DNA from: Bacteroidota bacterium | GTDB taxonomy: Bacteria > Bacteroidota > Ignavibacteria > UBA10030 > SZUA-254 | Direction of reading: 5' to 3' | NCBI GenBank assembly: GCA_020056225.1 | Contig: JAGVIE010000053.1 | Coordinates: forward strand, 1-32,912 | Length of the DNA stretch: 32,912 nt | Part shown: positions 1-8,258 of the stretch, piece by piece | Layout of the letters: each line of letters opens with the position of its first letter | Position numbering within the stretch: the first letter of the stretch is position 1 | Made by a program: the position numbers and the translations under genes | Notes under the pieces: generated by a model | What the model was told of the DNA's origin: nothing | Databases searched by the model: none | What the model saw: the letters and a program-made list of their open reading frames with translations, nothing else

Positions 1-109
1 GAGACATTCTGCTATCGGTTATCAATCACCGGTGCAATTTGAATTAAATAATTTTTTGTCTTAACTTGTTGTCCAGAAAATCGGGACAAGATCAAACATC
101 GTCCGTTAT

Positions 110-859
110 TTATTGTACGACGTTGTTCTCTTTTGTATTTATGCTTGAAAGTACACGGAAAATTGCAGAACGCCAGTCTTGAAGTGTTTCAACTGTTGTG
201 TTCTCAATTTCCCATTCAAGTGAAATCACTTGTTTAGGAACAAGGGTGCGATCATTGGGTAACTCCGTAATAGTTCCCCAATATGCCGAGGGAAATATTT
301 GTGCCTGTGAGTTAACGTGGGGATTCTCTACAAGAGAGTCAATGTTGCCGTCAATTATTTCGTTGTCTAAATTAACCCAAGCATGTTCCCATATGAAATC
401 TTTTGTGGAATCAATCGGACTATGATATGTTGCTGATCCTAGTATTGCTTGAGCAGTATATCCAATTTTTACTAATGCATCCCTGAGAAGAATAGCAAAG
501 TACACACACATTTCAGACCTACCCCAAAAATTATCATCAACAACTGATGCGACTAAATCAAGAAGTGCTAAACGAATTTTTGGACTAATTTGACTAGTTC
601 CAAGAATGCAATTTCCGCTGGGACGATGGCGTTGGAGATCTTTTTTTTGTTTAAGTATGAGGTCTAGAATTTTTTTATGCTTTGGTGGCAGTGATTGGAT
701 GTATTTAAAAAGCGATTGATTATCAAGAATAAGTCCATCTTTTTGTAATGGATGAGAATTGGATAAAATATTTTTGTACTCTTTATCTTGATGGCAGTTT
801 TTATATTTTTTCCCACTACCGCACCAACATTTATCATTTCGACTTAGCTTAGTTCTCAT
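110..859 (-). CDS. SEC-C motif protein with transglutaminase-like core
   Basis: This 249-aa protein opens with a SEC-C zinc-binding motif (C11, C13, C22, H23 in the pattern CxCGSGKKYKxCH), like that at the C-terminus of SecA. The middle holds a possible transglutaminase-like Cys-His-Asp arrangement: C118 in 'SEMCVYFAILLRDAL', H159 in 'WEHAWVNL' and D170 in 'IIDGN'. In that superfamily the triad is spaced much like this and supports thiol hydrolase or transferase chemistry. No signal peptide or membrane segment is seen, so it is probably cytoplasmic. It follows ruvA by about 40 bp on the same strand and may be the last gene of the repair operon. The SEC-C call is firm. The enzymatic fold is inferred from spacing alone, and the substrate is unknown. 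Confidence 0.7.
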   Translation of the reverse strand: MRTKLSRNDKCWCGSGKKYKNCHQDKEYKNILSNSHPLQKDGLILDNQSLFKYIQSLPPKHKKILDLILKQKKDLQRHRPSGNCILGTSQISPKIRLALLDLVASVVDDNFWGRSEMCVYFAILLRDALVKIGYTAQAILGSATYHSPIDSTKDFIWEHAWVNLDNEIIDGNIDSLVENPHVNSQAQIFPSAYWGTITELPNDRTLVPKQVISLEWEIENTTVETLQDWRSAIFRVLSSINTKENNVVQ

Positions 860-901
860 CTATTAGGAGTCAAGTTCAATAATTTTGATTCGTTCAATAT
901 T

Positions 902-1510
902 TTACCTCTGTTTCGCCGAATGATGCAACGACTTCTTAATCATTTCTTCTACCGACAGTTCTTTGTTCGTCGATTCGCTCAAGATAGTGCGGAGGGTTTG
1001 TTCGGCATTTGTACGGTTAAAACCAAGCGACATCAATGCGATAATTGCTTCGGAGCGGGCTTTTAATTGCTGGCTTGTTGGAGTAACCATTTGCTCTGTA
1101 AACTCAATCTTTCCAAGTTTACTGCGGAGTTCGAGAACAATCCGCTCTGCTGTTTTTCTGCCGACACCGGAAATAGACGTCAGCGCATCGATGTTATTTA
1201 TCAAAACTGCTTCACGAAGTTCGCTTGTGCCGATGCCGGAAAGAATTCCCTGCGCGATCTTCGGACCTATACCGGAGATCGAGATGAGCATCTTAAAAAT
1301 ATCCCGCTCGGCTTCAGTGGCAAATCCGAACAGTATCATCGCATCTTCGCGCACGTGCATGTGTGTGAGTATGCTGACTTCACCGTCAAGCTTATCGATC
1401 TTTTCGAATGTTGAGAGTGGAATGTGCACCTGATATCCGACGCCGTTTACGTCGATGACGATCTCGGTGGGAGATTTTTGAACGAGTTTACCTCTAAGAT
1501 GTGAAATCAT
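902..1510 (-). CDS. ruvA: Holliday junction branch migration protein RuvA
   Basis: RuvA binds Holliday junctions as a tetramer and loads the RuvB helicase for branch migration in recombination and repair. The 202-aa length matches the family. The N-terminal OB-fold begins 'MISHLRGKLVQKSP'. Two helix-hairpin-helix motifs follow ('ISGIGPKIAQGIL' near residue 80 and 'ISGVGRKTAERIVLEL' near 115). A short C-terminal domain III, which contacts RuvB, starts near residue 150. The start codon lies inside the 3' end of ruvC (4-bp overlap), which indicates translational coupling. ruvB is not next to it, so it must lie elsewhere. Confidence 0.97.
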   Translation of the reverse strand: MISHLRGKLVQKSPTEIVIDVNGVGYQVHIPLSTFEKIDKLDGEVSILTHMHVREDAMILFGFATEAERDIFKMLISISGIGPKIAQGILSGIGTSELREAVLINNIDALTSISGVGRKTAERIVLELRSKLGKIEFTEQMVTPTSQQLKARSEAIIALMSLGFNRTNAEQTLRTILSESTNKELSVEEMIKKSLHHSAKQR

Positions 1511-2064
1511 TTTGTACCCTTCCGCTTTGTTGAGATTTTTTCAGGATGAGCAGAGATGAAAGATTTCCAGCTTTTAAACGAGTGCGGCTGAGATGATTGT
1601 CTCCTCTGAAGATGACAGATTGCAACTGCGAGCGCATCGGTAACGTCGTAGTGTTTTGGCAGTTCTTTAAGTTTGAGGAGTGATTTTACCATGAACTGTA
1701 CTTGTTCTTTTGCGGCGGCGCCGTTGCCTACAATGGCTTTCTTAACTTCACGCGGCGAGTACTCGTGAGTAGGGATTTCTTTTGTAACAGCGGTAAGAAT
1801 CGCTACACCGCGCGCGTGCCCCAACTTCAAAGCAGACTGGGCATTCTTTCCGTAGAACGCAGTTTCAATTGCAAACTCGTCGGGGTGGTAACGTTCGGTG
1901 AGTGTAGTTAATGTTTCGAATATTACTTTTAGACGCAACGGCATGGATGTCCGGCTGTTGTTTTTAATTGCGCCGCAATCAAGAATTTTCATCTTTCCGT
2001 TACGCGTTTCGATGATGCCGTAACCGGTAATTAATGTGCCGGGATCAACGCCGAGTACTATCAT
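1507..2064 (-). CDS. ruvC: Holliday junction resolvase RuvC
   Basis: RuvC is the dimeric endonuclease that cuts Holliday junctions symmetrically after RuvAB branch migration. The 185-aa protein has an RNase H-like fold. The four metal-binding acidic residues are visible: D7 in 'GVDPGT', E67 in 'AIETAF', and D140 and D143 in 'YDVTDALAVAICH'. The first ~155 residues are standard; the basic, Lys/Ser-rich tail to residue 185 is somewhat longer than in E. coli. It overlaps ruvA by 4 bp downstream and follows yebC by about 40 bp, the classical yebC-ruvC-ruvA order. Confidence 0.97.
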   Translation of the reverse strand: MIVLGVDPGTLITGYGIIETRNGKMKILDCGAIKNNSRTSMPLRLKVIFETLTTLTERYHPDEFAIETAFYGKNAQSALKLGHARGVAILTAVTKEIPTHEYSPREVKKAIVGNGAAAKEQVQFMVKSLLKLKELPKHYDVTDALAVAICHLQRRQSSQPHSFKSWKSFISAHPEKISTKRKGTK

Positions 2065-2105
2065 TAATCAAATTAAAATTCAAAAGTAAAAAATATTTAA
2101 TTGTA

Positions 2106-2855
2106 TTATGTATTCAAAGATGCCAGAGTTTTTTCGTCGATATCGAAGTTTGCGTATACATGCTGTACATCTTCGTGTTCTTCCAAAACTTCCAGGAGTC
2201 TGAGTACTTGTTCTGCGTCCTTGCCGTCAACCTTTACCGTATTTTCAGGAATCATTTGAATCTCTGCTTCTTCAGGCTTGATGTTTTTAGATTCGAGCGC
2301 TTGCCTGACCGTTTCGAAGCTGTTCGGTGTAGTGTAGATTTCATACATATCGTCTTCTGTTTTCATGTCATCCGCGCCTGCTTCGATTGCGAGATTCATC
2401 AGATCGTCCTCATTGTGGCTGGCTTTTAAAATACGGATGATTCCTTTCCGGTGGAACATCCATGCAACAGAATTTGAAGCGCCGAATTTACCGTTATGCC
2501 GTTCGAGCAAATGGCGAATTTCGGATACAGTTCTGTTCTTATTATCGGTTACCGATTCGATTATAATCGCTACGCCGCCCGGTCCATATCCTTCATATGT
2601 AACATCTTCGTAAGTGACGCCGGGAAGTTCACCGGTTCCTTTTTGGATGGCGCGCTTGATGTTATCTGCGGGCATATTGGCTGCTTTCCCTTTATCTACA
2701 GCGAGCCGGAGTCGCGGATTACCTTTTGGATCACCACCGCCCATTCGTGCGGCGATTGTAATTTCTTTTATTAACTGTGTGAACGCCTTACCTCTTTTTG
2801 CATCGGTAACAGCTTTCTTACGCTTGATCGTTGCCCATTTCGAGTGACCAGACAT
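2106..2855 (-). CDS. yebC: YebC/PmpR/TACO1 family protein
   Basis: YebC-family proteins were long annotated as transcription regulators; several members are now known to help ribosomes through difficult sequences such as proline stretches. The 249-aa length and the N-terminus 'MSGHSKWATIKRKK' with 'DAKRGKAFTQLIKEI' are diagnostic. So are 'GGGDPKGNPRLRLAVDKG', 'MPADNIKRAIQKGTGE' and the acidic C-terminus. It lies between recJ (14-bp gap) and ruvC. The linkage yebC-ruvC-ruvA is widely conserved in bacteria. Which role this copy plays, transcriptional or translational, cannot be told from sequence. Confidence 0.96.
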   Translation of the reverse strand: MSGHSKWATIKRKKAVTDAKRGKAFTQLIKEITIAARMGGGDPKGNPRLRLAVDKGKAANMPADNIKRAIQKGTGELPGVTYEDVTYEGYGPGGVAIIIESVTDNKNRTVSEIRHLLERHNGKFGASNSVAWMFHRKGIIRILKASHNEDDLMNLAIEAGADDMKTEDDMYEIYTTPNSFETVRQALESKNIKPEEAEIQMIPENTVKVDGKDAEQVLRLLEVLEEHEDVQHVYANFDIDEKTLASLNT

Positions 2856-2869
2856 GCTTACATTCCTTC

Positions 2870-4654
2870 TTATTGATTAGAATTAAAATCTAATTGTTCA
2901 TTTTTAACTGTTGCAGTATCTACAGTATTTCTTCTGATATCTTTCACTTTCAGTTGAGGGAATGCCTCGGGAGTGCCGGAGCCTCCGGATGACCACTCAT
3001 GTTCGTCAACCGAAAAAACCAAATCTAAACTCTTTCCATTCTCGCGGACTTCGTCGATGAGTGAACCAAGCCCGAATCCGATAGCGTCCAGAACAAATTG
3101 ATTTTGACGTACACGGAATCGGAGATGATCTTTGCCCACTATTTTTGGCTGGCTAACCGTTTCAACATTTCGAGCAAGAAAAACAGGGCGCATGTTGCTT
3201 GGTCCGTATGGAGCAAATTCCTTCAGGATCTTTAGAAACCGCGGAGTAAGTTCACCAAGAGAAATTTCTGCATCTATTCTTAATTCCGGTGTGCGAATTT
3301 CTTGCGACATTAATTCTTCAACAGCAACATTGAAAGCTTCGCGAAATTCGTCGACTCTATCGAGTTCAACCGCAAGCCCTGCCGCGTATTTATGCCCGCC
3401 AAACTGTATCAGTTTATCTTCGACGCGTTTTAACGCCTGATGTATATCGAAACCGACGATAGACCTGGCTGAACCTTTCGCGACTCCATCAACGGTAGTC
3501 AGCATGATCGTCGGTCGATAGTACTTTTCAACCAGCCGGGAAGCTACAATACCGATAACACCGGGATGCCATTCCTCGTGGTGCAATACGATTGCGGGAT
3601 CGCTCGCATCGTCCAGCAGATTCTCAACTAACTCCTGTGCTTTAAGAAATGTATCCTCATCTATTTTTCTGCGATTTCGGTTTTCTTCTTCCAGAACTTG
3701 AGCGAGTAGTTTCGCGTCTTCGTAATTTTCGCTCGTAAGTAATTGCACCGCTCTGGTAGCGTCGCCCATTCGCCCGACCGCATTGATTCGGGGAGCTAAA
3801 ACGAAAACTATCTGCCCTGTGGATATTTTGCCGGGCTGAGTTCCGGAGCTTTCAATAAGCGCTCTTATGCCGGGACGCGGCTCAGTATTGATTCGCTGAA
3901 GACCGATTTTTGTAAGGATACGATTTTCTTTTACCAGAGGAACGATATCGGCGGTAGTAGCAAGTGTTGCAAAATCTATGAAGTCGTTTGCAAGCTGTCC
4001 GTTATCACGGCGTTGTTCAAGCGCCTGTATTAATTTAAAAGTAACACCACACCCGCAAAGATATTTAAAAGGATACTTGCAGTTCGGGATAAGCGGATCT
4101 AGAACTGCATGAGCGTTTGGCAGTGACTGTCCTGGTTCATGGTGATCGCAAATGATTACATCTATGCCGAGAGATCGGGCATACTCAACCTGGTCGATTG
4201 CAGTTATTCCGCAATCGACTGAAATCAAGAGTGTGGCTCCAAATTCCTTTCCTTTATTTATACCTGTCAGCGAAATGCCATAACCTTCAATAATACGGTC
4301 GGGTATATGGATAATAGATTGGCACCCTAATTTTTTCAGGTAAAGAAATAACATCGCCACACTTGTTGTTCCATCGACATCATAATCGCCGAATATTAGA
4401 ATTCGTTCGTTTGTTTCGATTGCTTTCATGATGCGATCAACTGCTTTTTGCATTCCATCCATTAAAAATGGATCGTGAAGATCACTAAGTTGAGGCCTGA
4501 AATATTCCTTTGCTTCGGCGTATGTTGTAATTCCGCGATAAATTAGAATCCTTGCAATAGTTTCAGGGACATTTATTTCCTTGGCAAGTTGTGTGGTTAG
4601 TTGGTTATCCGGTTTTGAGGCGACCGACCAACGGTATGTTTTTTTGGTTGTCAT
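2870..4654 (-). CDS. recJ: Single-stranded-DNA-specific exonuclease RecJ
   Basis: RecJ degrades single-stranded DNA 5' to 3' in RecF-type recombination, mismatch repair and base excision repair. The 594-aa protein is of normal length. The DHH phosphoesterase core is intact: 'FGDYDVDGTTS' (D90, D92, D94), 'SVDCGI' (D147) and 'ICDHHEPG' (D170, H171, H172). The DHHA1 domain carries 'GGHKYAAGL' in the second half. The C-terminal OB-like region that grips DNA follows. It is the first gene of the minus-strand block recJ-yebC-ruvC-ruvA and begins about 30 bp downstream of the RNase P RNA 3' end. Confidence 0.96.
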   Translation of the reverse strand: MTTKKTYRWSVASKPDNQLTTQLAKEINVPETIARILIYRGITTYAEAKEYFRPQLSDLHDPFLMDGMQKAVDRIMKAIETNERILIFGDYDVDGTTSVAMLFLYLKKLGCQSIIHIPDRIIEGYGISLTGINKGKEFGATLLISVDCGITAIDQVEYARSLGIDVIICDHHEPGQSLPNAHAVLDPLIPNCKYPFKYLCGCGVTFKLIQALEQRRDNGQLANDFIDFATLATTADIVPLVKENRILTKIGLQRINTEPRPGIRALIESSGTQPGKISTGQIVFVLAPRINAVGRMGDATRAVQLLTSENYEDAKLLAQVLEEENRNRRKIDEDTFLKAQELVENLLDDASDPAIVLHHEEWHPGVIGIVASRLVEKYYRPTIMLTTVDGVAKGSARSIVGFDIHQALKRVEDKLIQFGGHKYAAGLAVELDRVDEFREAFNVAVEELMSQEIRTPELRIDAEISLGELTPRFLKILKEFAPYGPSNMRPVFLARNVETVSQPKIVGKDHLRFRVRQNQFVLDAIGFGLGSLIDEVRENGKSLDLVFSVDEHEWSSGGSGTPEAFPQLKVKDIRRNTVDTATVKNEQLDFNSNQ

Positions 4655-4955
4655 TTTTATTTTATCGTATTAAGTAAAGATAAGGCTGCGCATCTATAAG
4701 CCGAATTCTGTTCCCGGTTGATGTATTCCATCAGTCGGGATGCAATCATTTCTCTGGACCCGTTCTCACGAGCGGGTTCTAGCGACCTACCCATTCCGTC
4801 TTCATGTTCCCGATGGGAATATAAAGTTGAACGGACCACTCTTCTCACGTTTTCCGTGAAACGGAATTTACATGGTCTTGCTCCGAACAGGGTTTGTCAA
4901 GCTTCAACATTACTGCTGAACTGGTGAGCTCTTACCTACGCCTTTTCACCCTTAC

Positions 4956-4982
4956 CCCGTCTCGACCAAAGATCGAGACGGG
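4956..4982. repeat. Palindrome forming an rnpB stem (probably P12)
   Basis: A perfect 10-bp inverted repeat (CCCGTCTCGA / TCGAGACGGG) with a 7-nt loop lies inside the RNase P RNA. Its outer 7 bp are identical to those of the second rnpB stem at 5082-5108. Helix assignment is by position only. Variable helix P12 tolerates insertions in other bacteria. Confidence 0.7.
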
Positions 4983-5081
4983 ACGGTATATTTTCTGTTA
5001 CACTTTCCGTTGCCATAAGCTTTCGCTTATAACACCCTTCTGTTAGGAGGTGCTCTGTCCTGTGGAGTTCGGACTTTCCTT

Positions 5082-5108
5082 CCCGTCTAACTCATTGAGT
5101 TAGACGGG
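5082..5108. repeat. Palindrome forming an rnpB stem (probably P3)
   Basis: A perfect 12-bp inverted repeat (CCCGTCTAACTC / GAGTTAGACGGG) with a 3-nt loop sits just 5' of the conserved GGAAAGTCCG block of the RNase P RNA. It shares its outer 7 bp with the stem at 4956-4982. Confidence 0.7.
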
Positions 5109-5264
5109 ACGATTGCACGATGCGCAGCCTTGATTCTGTGATTTAAAATCTTATTTTTCTGCTCGATTCCGTAGATTATGTGTCGACCGGATATTGGCAG
5201 TATATCCACCTGGGATGCTATTGCTATGTTTTTACACGATAGCCTTGCAAGTAATGCAGGAGGA

Positions 5265-6011
5265 TCACTTCATCTCGATGCTGATTGAAACGATGTGATC
5301 CGATACGAGTATTCGTCCACAATGTTCACATGCATATAATTTCGAGTTTTGCCTGATTTCCAAGATCTTCTGCGGTGGAACGCGACTGAAGCATCCGCCG
5401 CAAGCGCCACGCTTGACGGCTACAACCGCAGTTCCATTTTTTGCTTTTCTTATTCTCTCGTATTTCTCGATCTCAATTTTATCTAATCGGACAAGAAGTT
5501 TTTCGCGTTGATGCTGCAGAGATAGTTCTTCTTTTTCATGTTCTTTATTTACTTCCCGCAATTCTTTCTTCCTGTCGCTCAGCTCACTATTCGATTCATC
5601 CAATTGTACTGTGACAATCTCCAAATCTCTTTTTGCAATTTCAAGTTTTCCTTCAGATAGTTCCATTTCTTTTTCAAGCCCTGTCGATTTCTTTTCTGCT
5701 GCATCGATTTCTCTTGTCAGAGCGTCATATTGTTTGTTAGATTTGACGTTCAATTGCTGGCTCTTGTATTTTTCAACTTTTTCGGCAAGATCTATGATAT
5801 CTACATCGGCTTTATCGCGGTCGATTTTCGATTGCTTGATGATATTATTGAGTTCTTTTGTTTTTGATTTCAACGCATCGACTTTGCTGCTAAGTTCATC
5901 AACGATCATAGGTAGATCGCCTTTTAGCTCGTGCACTTCCTGCAAACGTGAATCAACTTGCTGGAGAGCATATAAAAATTTTAATTTATTTTCCACAGTT
6001 GTTTCCTTCAT
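5265..6011 (-). CDS. Coiled-coil protein with C4 zinc ribbon (zf-RING_7 type)
   Basis: The 248-aa protein is almost all helical coiled coil from residue 10 to about 190, rich in Glu, Lys, Leu and Asp. It ends in a zinc ribbon with two CxxC pairs ('GACGGCFSRVPPQ' and 'YACEHCGRILV'). This is the architecture of the C4-type zinc-ribbon family (PF02591, CT398/HP0958-like). Characterised members act as scaffolds or chaperones for RNA polymerase sigma-54 or secretion and flagellar components; the role here is unknown. It overlaps the NIF3-family gene by 4 bp, so the two are almost certainly co-translated. This pairing is common in Bacteroidota and relatives. Confidence 0.88.
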   Translation of the reverse strand: MKETTVENKLKFLYALQQVDSRLQEVHELKGDLPMIVDELSSKVDALKSKTKELNNIIKQSKIDRDKADVDIIDLAEKVEKYKSQQLNVKSNKQYDALTREIDAAEKKSTGLEKEMELSEGKLEIAKRDLEIVTVQLDESNSELSDRKKELREVNKEHEKEELSLQHQREKLLVRLDKIEIEKYERIRKAKNGTAVVAVKRGACGGCFSRVPPQKILEIRQNSKLYACEHCGRILVSDHIVSISIEMK

Positions 6012-7120
6012 GGTATAAAATACTGAATATTGTTACTCGGGACTTTTGATTCGAATATCTTGATATCGTCTGAATGTTTCATGAATTCATTTTTTAAGCG
6101 AACGGCAATTTTATGAATTATCGGGTGTTCGGTTTCAAAATGGCCTGCATCGATCATAATAATTTTATCTTCAGTCTCTTCGAAGCGATGGTAAGAAATA
6201 TCACCGGTTATAAATGCATCCGCATTATGTCGTATGGCTGCTGAAAGCAAATCCGATCCGCCGCCGCCACATACAGCAACACGTTTGATTTTTGCATTAC
6301 CGGTTCCACAGTACTTGACTACGGGAAGTTTTAAAGAATACCCGATATGTTTGAGGAATTTATTTTTATTCATCCTGCCGGGAAGAATACCAATAGCGCC
6401 TGCGCCGTAGTCGTTGCTAAAATTTGATAGTTCATAAATATCGTACGCGACTTCTTCATAAGGGTGAACCGCCTTCATTGCAGACACGACGCTGTTTACC
6501 TTCCAGCTCGGGGCTGTCATTTCAAGCCGTGTTTCAGTTATGTGCTCCAGATTGCCCGCTTTACCTTTGAAAGGAGTTGAGCCAATGCCGGGTTTATACA
6601 TTCCGACGCCATCGGTTTCGAATGCGCAACTTTCGTAATTTCCGATGATACCCGCTCCTGCATCAGCCATAGCCGATGAAACACGCTGTGTATATTCCGG
6701 CGGGACAAAAACCGCAATCTTTTTTTGCGTCTGCTTATCCTTGTACAGAAAATCGATATCTTTCAATCCGATTTGCTCGGCGAGCGTGAAGCTGACGCCA
6801 TCCTTTGTGAAATCTAAATTTGTATGAATGGAATAAAGTGCGATTTTGTATAGGATTAATTTCTGAACCAGGTTGCCATTTCTCTGGTCGAAATTAACTG
6901 ACTTCAGAGGTTTGTAGAGAAGAGGATGATGACTGATTATCAGGTCGGTCTTTTTTTTGCGAGCTTCTTCTACAATTTCGTTATTGACATCCAGCGTAAT
7001 GAGAATGTTTTTTACATGTTGATTGGGCGAACCAATTTGTAACCCTGTATTATCTTGTTCCCATGCTATATCTTTCGGAGCCCATGTCTCAAGTATATTT
7101 TGAATGTTTTGAAGAATCAT
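6008..7120 (-). CDS. Nif3-like dinuclear metal center protein
   Basis: This belongs to the NIF3/YbgI/YqfO family. These proteins form hexameric toroids with a dinuclear metal site and have been described as GTP cyclohydrolase I type 2-like, although their cellular function is uncertain. The 370-aa form is the long version, with a PII-like insertion in the middle (roughly residues 130-235). Metal-binding positions are recognisable: 'IISHHPLLYKPLK' near residue 65, 'SIHTNLD' near residue 100 and 'DAGHFETEH' near residue 330. It is the first gene of a two-gene unit with the zinc-ribbon gene downstream. A terminator lies just upstream at 7142-7169, so transcription of this pair starts separately. 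Confidence 0.93.
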   Translation of the reverse strand: MILQNIQNILETWAPKDIAWEQDNTGLQIGSPNQHVKNILITLDVNNEIVEEARKKKTDLIISHHPLLYKPLKSVNFDQRNGNLVQKLILYKIALYSIHTNLDFTKDGVSFTLAEQIGLKDIDFLYKDKQTQKKIAVFVPPEYTQRVSSAMADAGAGIIGNYESCAFETDGVGMYKPGIGSTPFKGKAGNLEHITETRLEMTAPSWKVNSVVSAMKAVHPYEEVAYDIYELSNFSNDYGAGAIGILPGRMNKNKFLKHIGYSLKLPVVKYCGTGNAKIKRVAVCGGGGSDLLSAAIRHNADAFITGDISYHRFEETEDKIIMIDAGHFETEHPIIHKIAVRLKNEFMKHSDDIKIFESKVPSNNIQYFIP

Positions 7121-7141
7121 TTATTAACAGCGGTACGGAGA

Positions 7142-7169
7142 AAAAAAATGTCCCGTTTTTTGGCGGGAC
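7142..7169 (-). terminator. Rho-independent terminator
   Basis: Read on the minus strand, GTCCCG pairs with CGGGAC across an 8-nt loop (7169-7150) and is followed at once by a run of Ts (7148-7142). It ends whatever is transcribed leftward from about 7230, before the NIF3-family gene starts at 7120. The stem belongs to the GTCCCG/CGGGAC palindrome set seen elsewhere in the window. Confidence 0.75.
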
Positions 7170-7181
7170 GTTTATAAAATC

Positions 7182-7229
7182 TTATCTATGTTTAATCGCT
7201 TTTTTAAGCCTTTTATCGATATTTGCCAT
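7182..7229 (-). CDS. Possible 15-aa basic peptide ORF
   Basis: An ATG preceded by AAAAAGGGG (a plausible ribosome binding site 1-2 nt upstream, so the spacing is tight) opens a 15-codon frame encoding MANIDKRLKKAIKHR. It stops 12 bp before a clear rho-independent terminator. The peptide is strongly basic (Lys/Arg/His make up 7 of 15). A start, a purine-rich leader and a dedicated terminator together resemble a very small gene. Chance cannot be excluded at this length. It is also possible that the transcript is a small RNA. I do not recognise the peptide. Confidence 0.3.
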   Translation of the reverse strand: MANIDKRLKKAIKHR

Positions 7230-7441
7230 ACCCCTTTTTCTGATTGTTTGCTGAAAGCATAATTTTAATTCAGTACATGGATATAACAATAGGCAATTCA
7301 TAACGTTAACAATATAGAGAATTTCGGATAGAAAATCAAGGTCTTCAAATAATTTGACACTATCGGAGACAAACTTCTTTTATTTAGTAAACAAAAAAAT
7401 GAATTGTAAATTCGAACACCAAAAAAGGGTTCTGAATACTT

Positions 7442-8092
7442 TCAATATTGCTTCTCTGTGTTTATATCACGCAATTTCACGATCTGTTTTTCAAGATGTG
7501 TGATATTGGCGTTGAGATTGGCAAGGATCTCCTTCTGTTCGGGTGTAATTGACTGCCGATTTAGTATGTCTGTGCTTATTTTTATCGCAGCAAGAGGGTT
7601 ATTGAATTCATGGCACATTGTGACAACCAGTTCTTGTACTGCTTCCATTTTTTTCTGTGTTATTAATTTTTCTTTTTCAATATTTAATAACTTCTTGTTC
7701 AATTGTACACGTTCCAATACATTTATTATCGTGCGCGGAAGCATTGTATCTACTGCCTCTTCTTTAATCAGGTAATCTTCAACGCCGTATTTCATTGCTT
7801 CAATTGCGATCCGGAAATCTTTATTTGATGTTAACAGAATAATTGGAATTTCGATTTTTTCTTCGAATATTTTCTTAATGCACTCCAGTCCATTGCCGTT
7901 TTGGAGGAAATAATCCATCAGAACGAGATCGACTCTCGATGAAGATTTGAGCTGCGCGATCACCTTAGAAGTATCGCTGATCCAAGAAATCTCGAACCGT
8001 TTATCCTGAAATGGTTTTAGAAGATGTCTTATAACATTAGCATAGCCCGCATCATCATCGACCAGAAGTATATTTATTGTTTCTTCTTTCAT
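7442..8092 (-). CDS. Response regulator receiver with DHp (HisKA-like) domain, no ATPase
   Basis: Residues 1-125 form a CheY-like receiver with the acidic pocket D12-D14, phospho-acceptor D60 in 'LVLMDYFLQNGNG', T88 and K110. A short coiled linker follows, then a histidine kinase dimerisation segment with the H-box 'MCHEFNNPLAAI' (H161). The protein ends at residue 216, directly after the second DHp helix. No N, G1 or G2 box of a HATPase domain exists, and no homologous frame continues downstream. It could act as a phosphotransfer module fed by a separate kinase or as a dimerising regulator; an old truncation of a hybrid kinase is the alternative. It is divergent from the GAF-GGDEF gene and may share signalling with it. 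Confidence 0.85.
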   Translation of the reverse strand: MKEETINILLVDDDAGYANVIRHLLKPFQDKRFEISWISDTSKVIAQLKSSSRVDLVLMDYFLQNGNGLECIKKIFEEKIEIPIILLTSNKDFRIAIEAMKYGVEDYLIKEEAVDTMLPRTIINVLERVQLNKKLLNIEKEKLITQKKMEAVQELVVTMCHEFNNPLAAIKISTDILNRQSITPEQKEILANLNANITHLEKQIVKLRDINTEKQY

Positions 8093-8258
8093 AATCTCTT
8101 TTATTTCAATTATACCATTTGTATTTCAAAATAGCAATATCCATCAGTAAAGTATGGAATATTTCACTCATATTGTATGATTTAGGCACTGCAATTTTAG
8201 GCACACGATAAGTCAACTGAAGTCAATTAGGCGATTCTGTAGAAACCGCGCTTTTTCA

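Larger units (their letters stand above)
4684..5129 (-). ncRNA. rnpB: RNase P RNA (type A-like, about 446 nt)
   Basis: This is the catalytic RNA of RNase P, which trims the 5' leaders of pre-tRNAs. The ends are defined by an 11-bp P1 helix: GGCTGCGCATC at the 5' end (5129 down) pairs with GATGCGCAGCC at the 3' end (4694-4684). Near the 5' end is the conserved block GGAAAGTCCG (CR-I, about 5080-5071). Near the 3' end is ACAGAATTCGGCTTA (CR-V, about 4711-4697). Two long perfect stems stand out at 5082-5108 (12 bp, probably P3) and 4956-4982 (10 bp, probably P12). Both begin CCCGTCT and end AGACGGG, as if the same palindrome had settled in both helices. Short ORFs across this stretch are spurious. 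Confidence 0.96.

Noticed and set aside
1-109. Hairpin TTGTCC...GGGACAA near 71-91 as terminator of the SEC-C gene
   Set aside because: The stem is short and lacks a T-run directly after it on the minus strand; too weak to list.
4657-4927. Short ORFs on both strands within 4657-4927
   Set aside because: They lie almost entirely inside the RNase P RNA, whose conserved blocks and P1 helix explain the sequence.
7150-7169. CRISPR-like meaning for the recurring CCCG palindromes
   Set aside because: They are isolated, unevenly spaced and not separated by uniform spacers; no cas gene is present.
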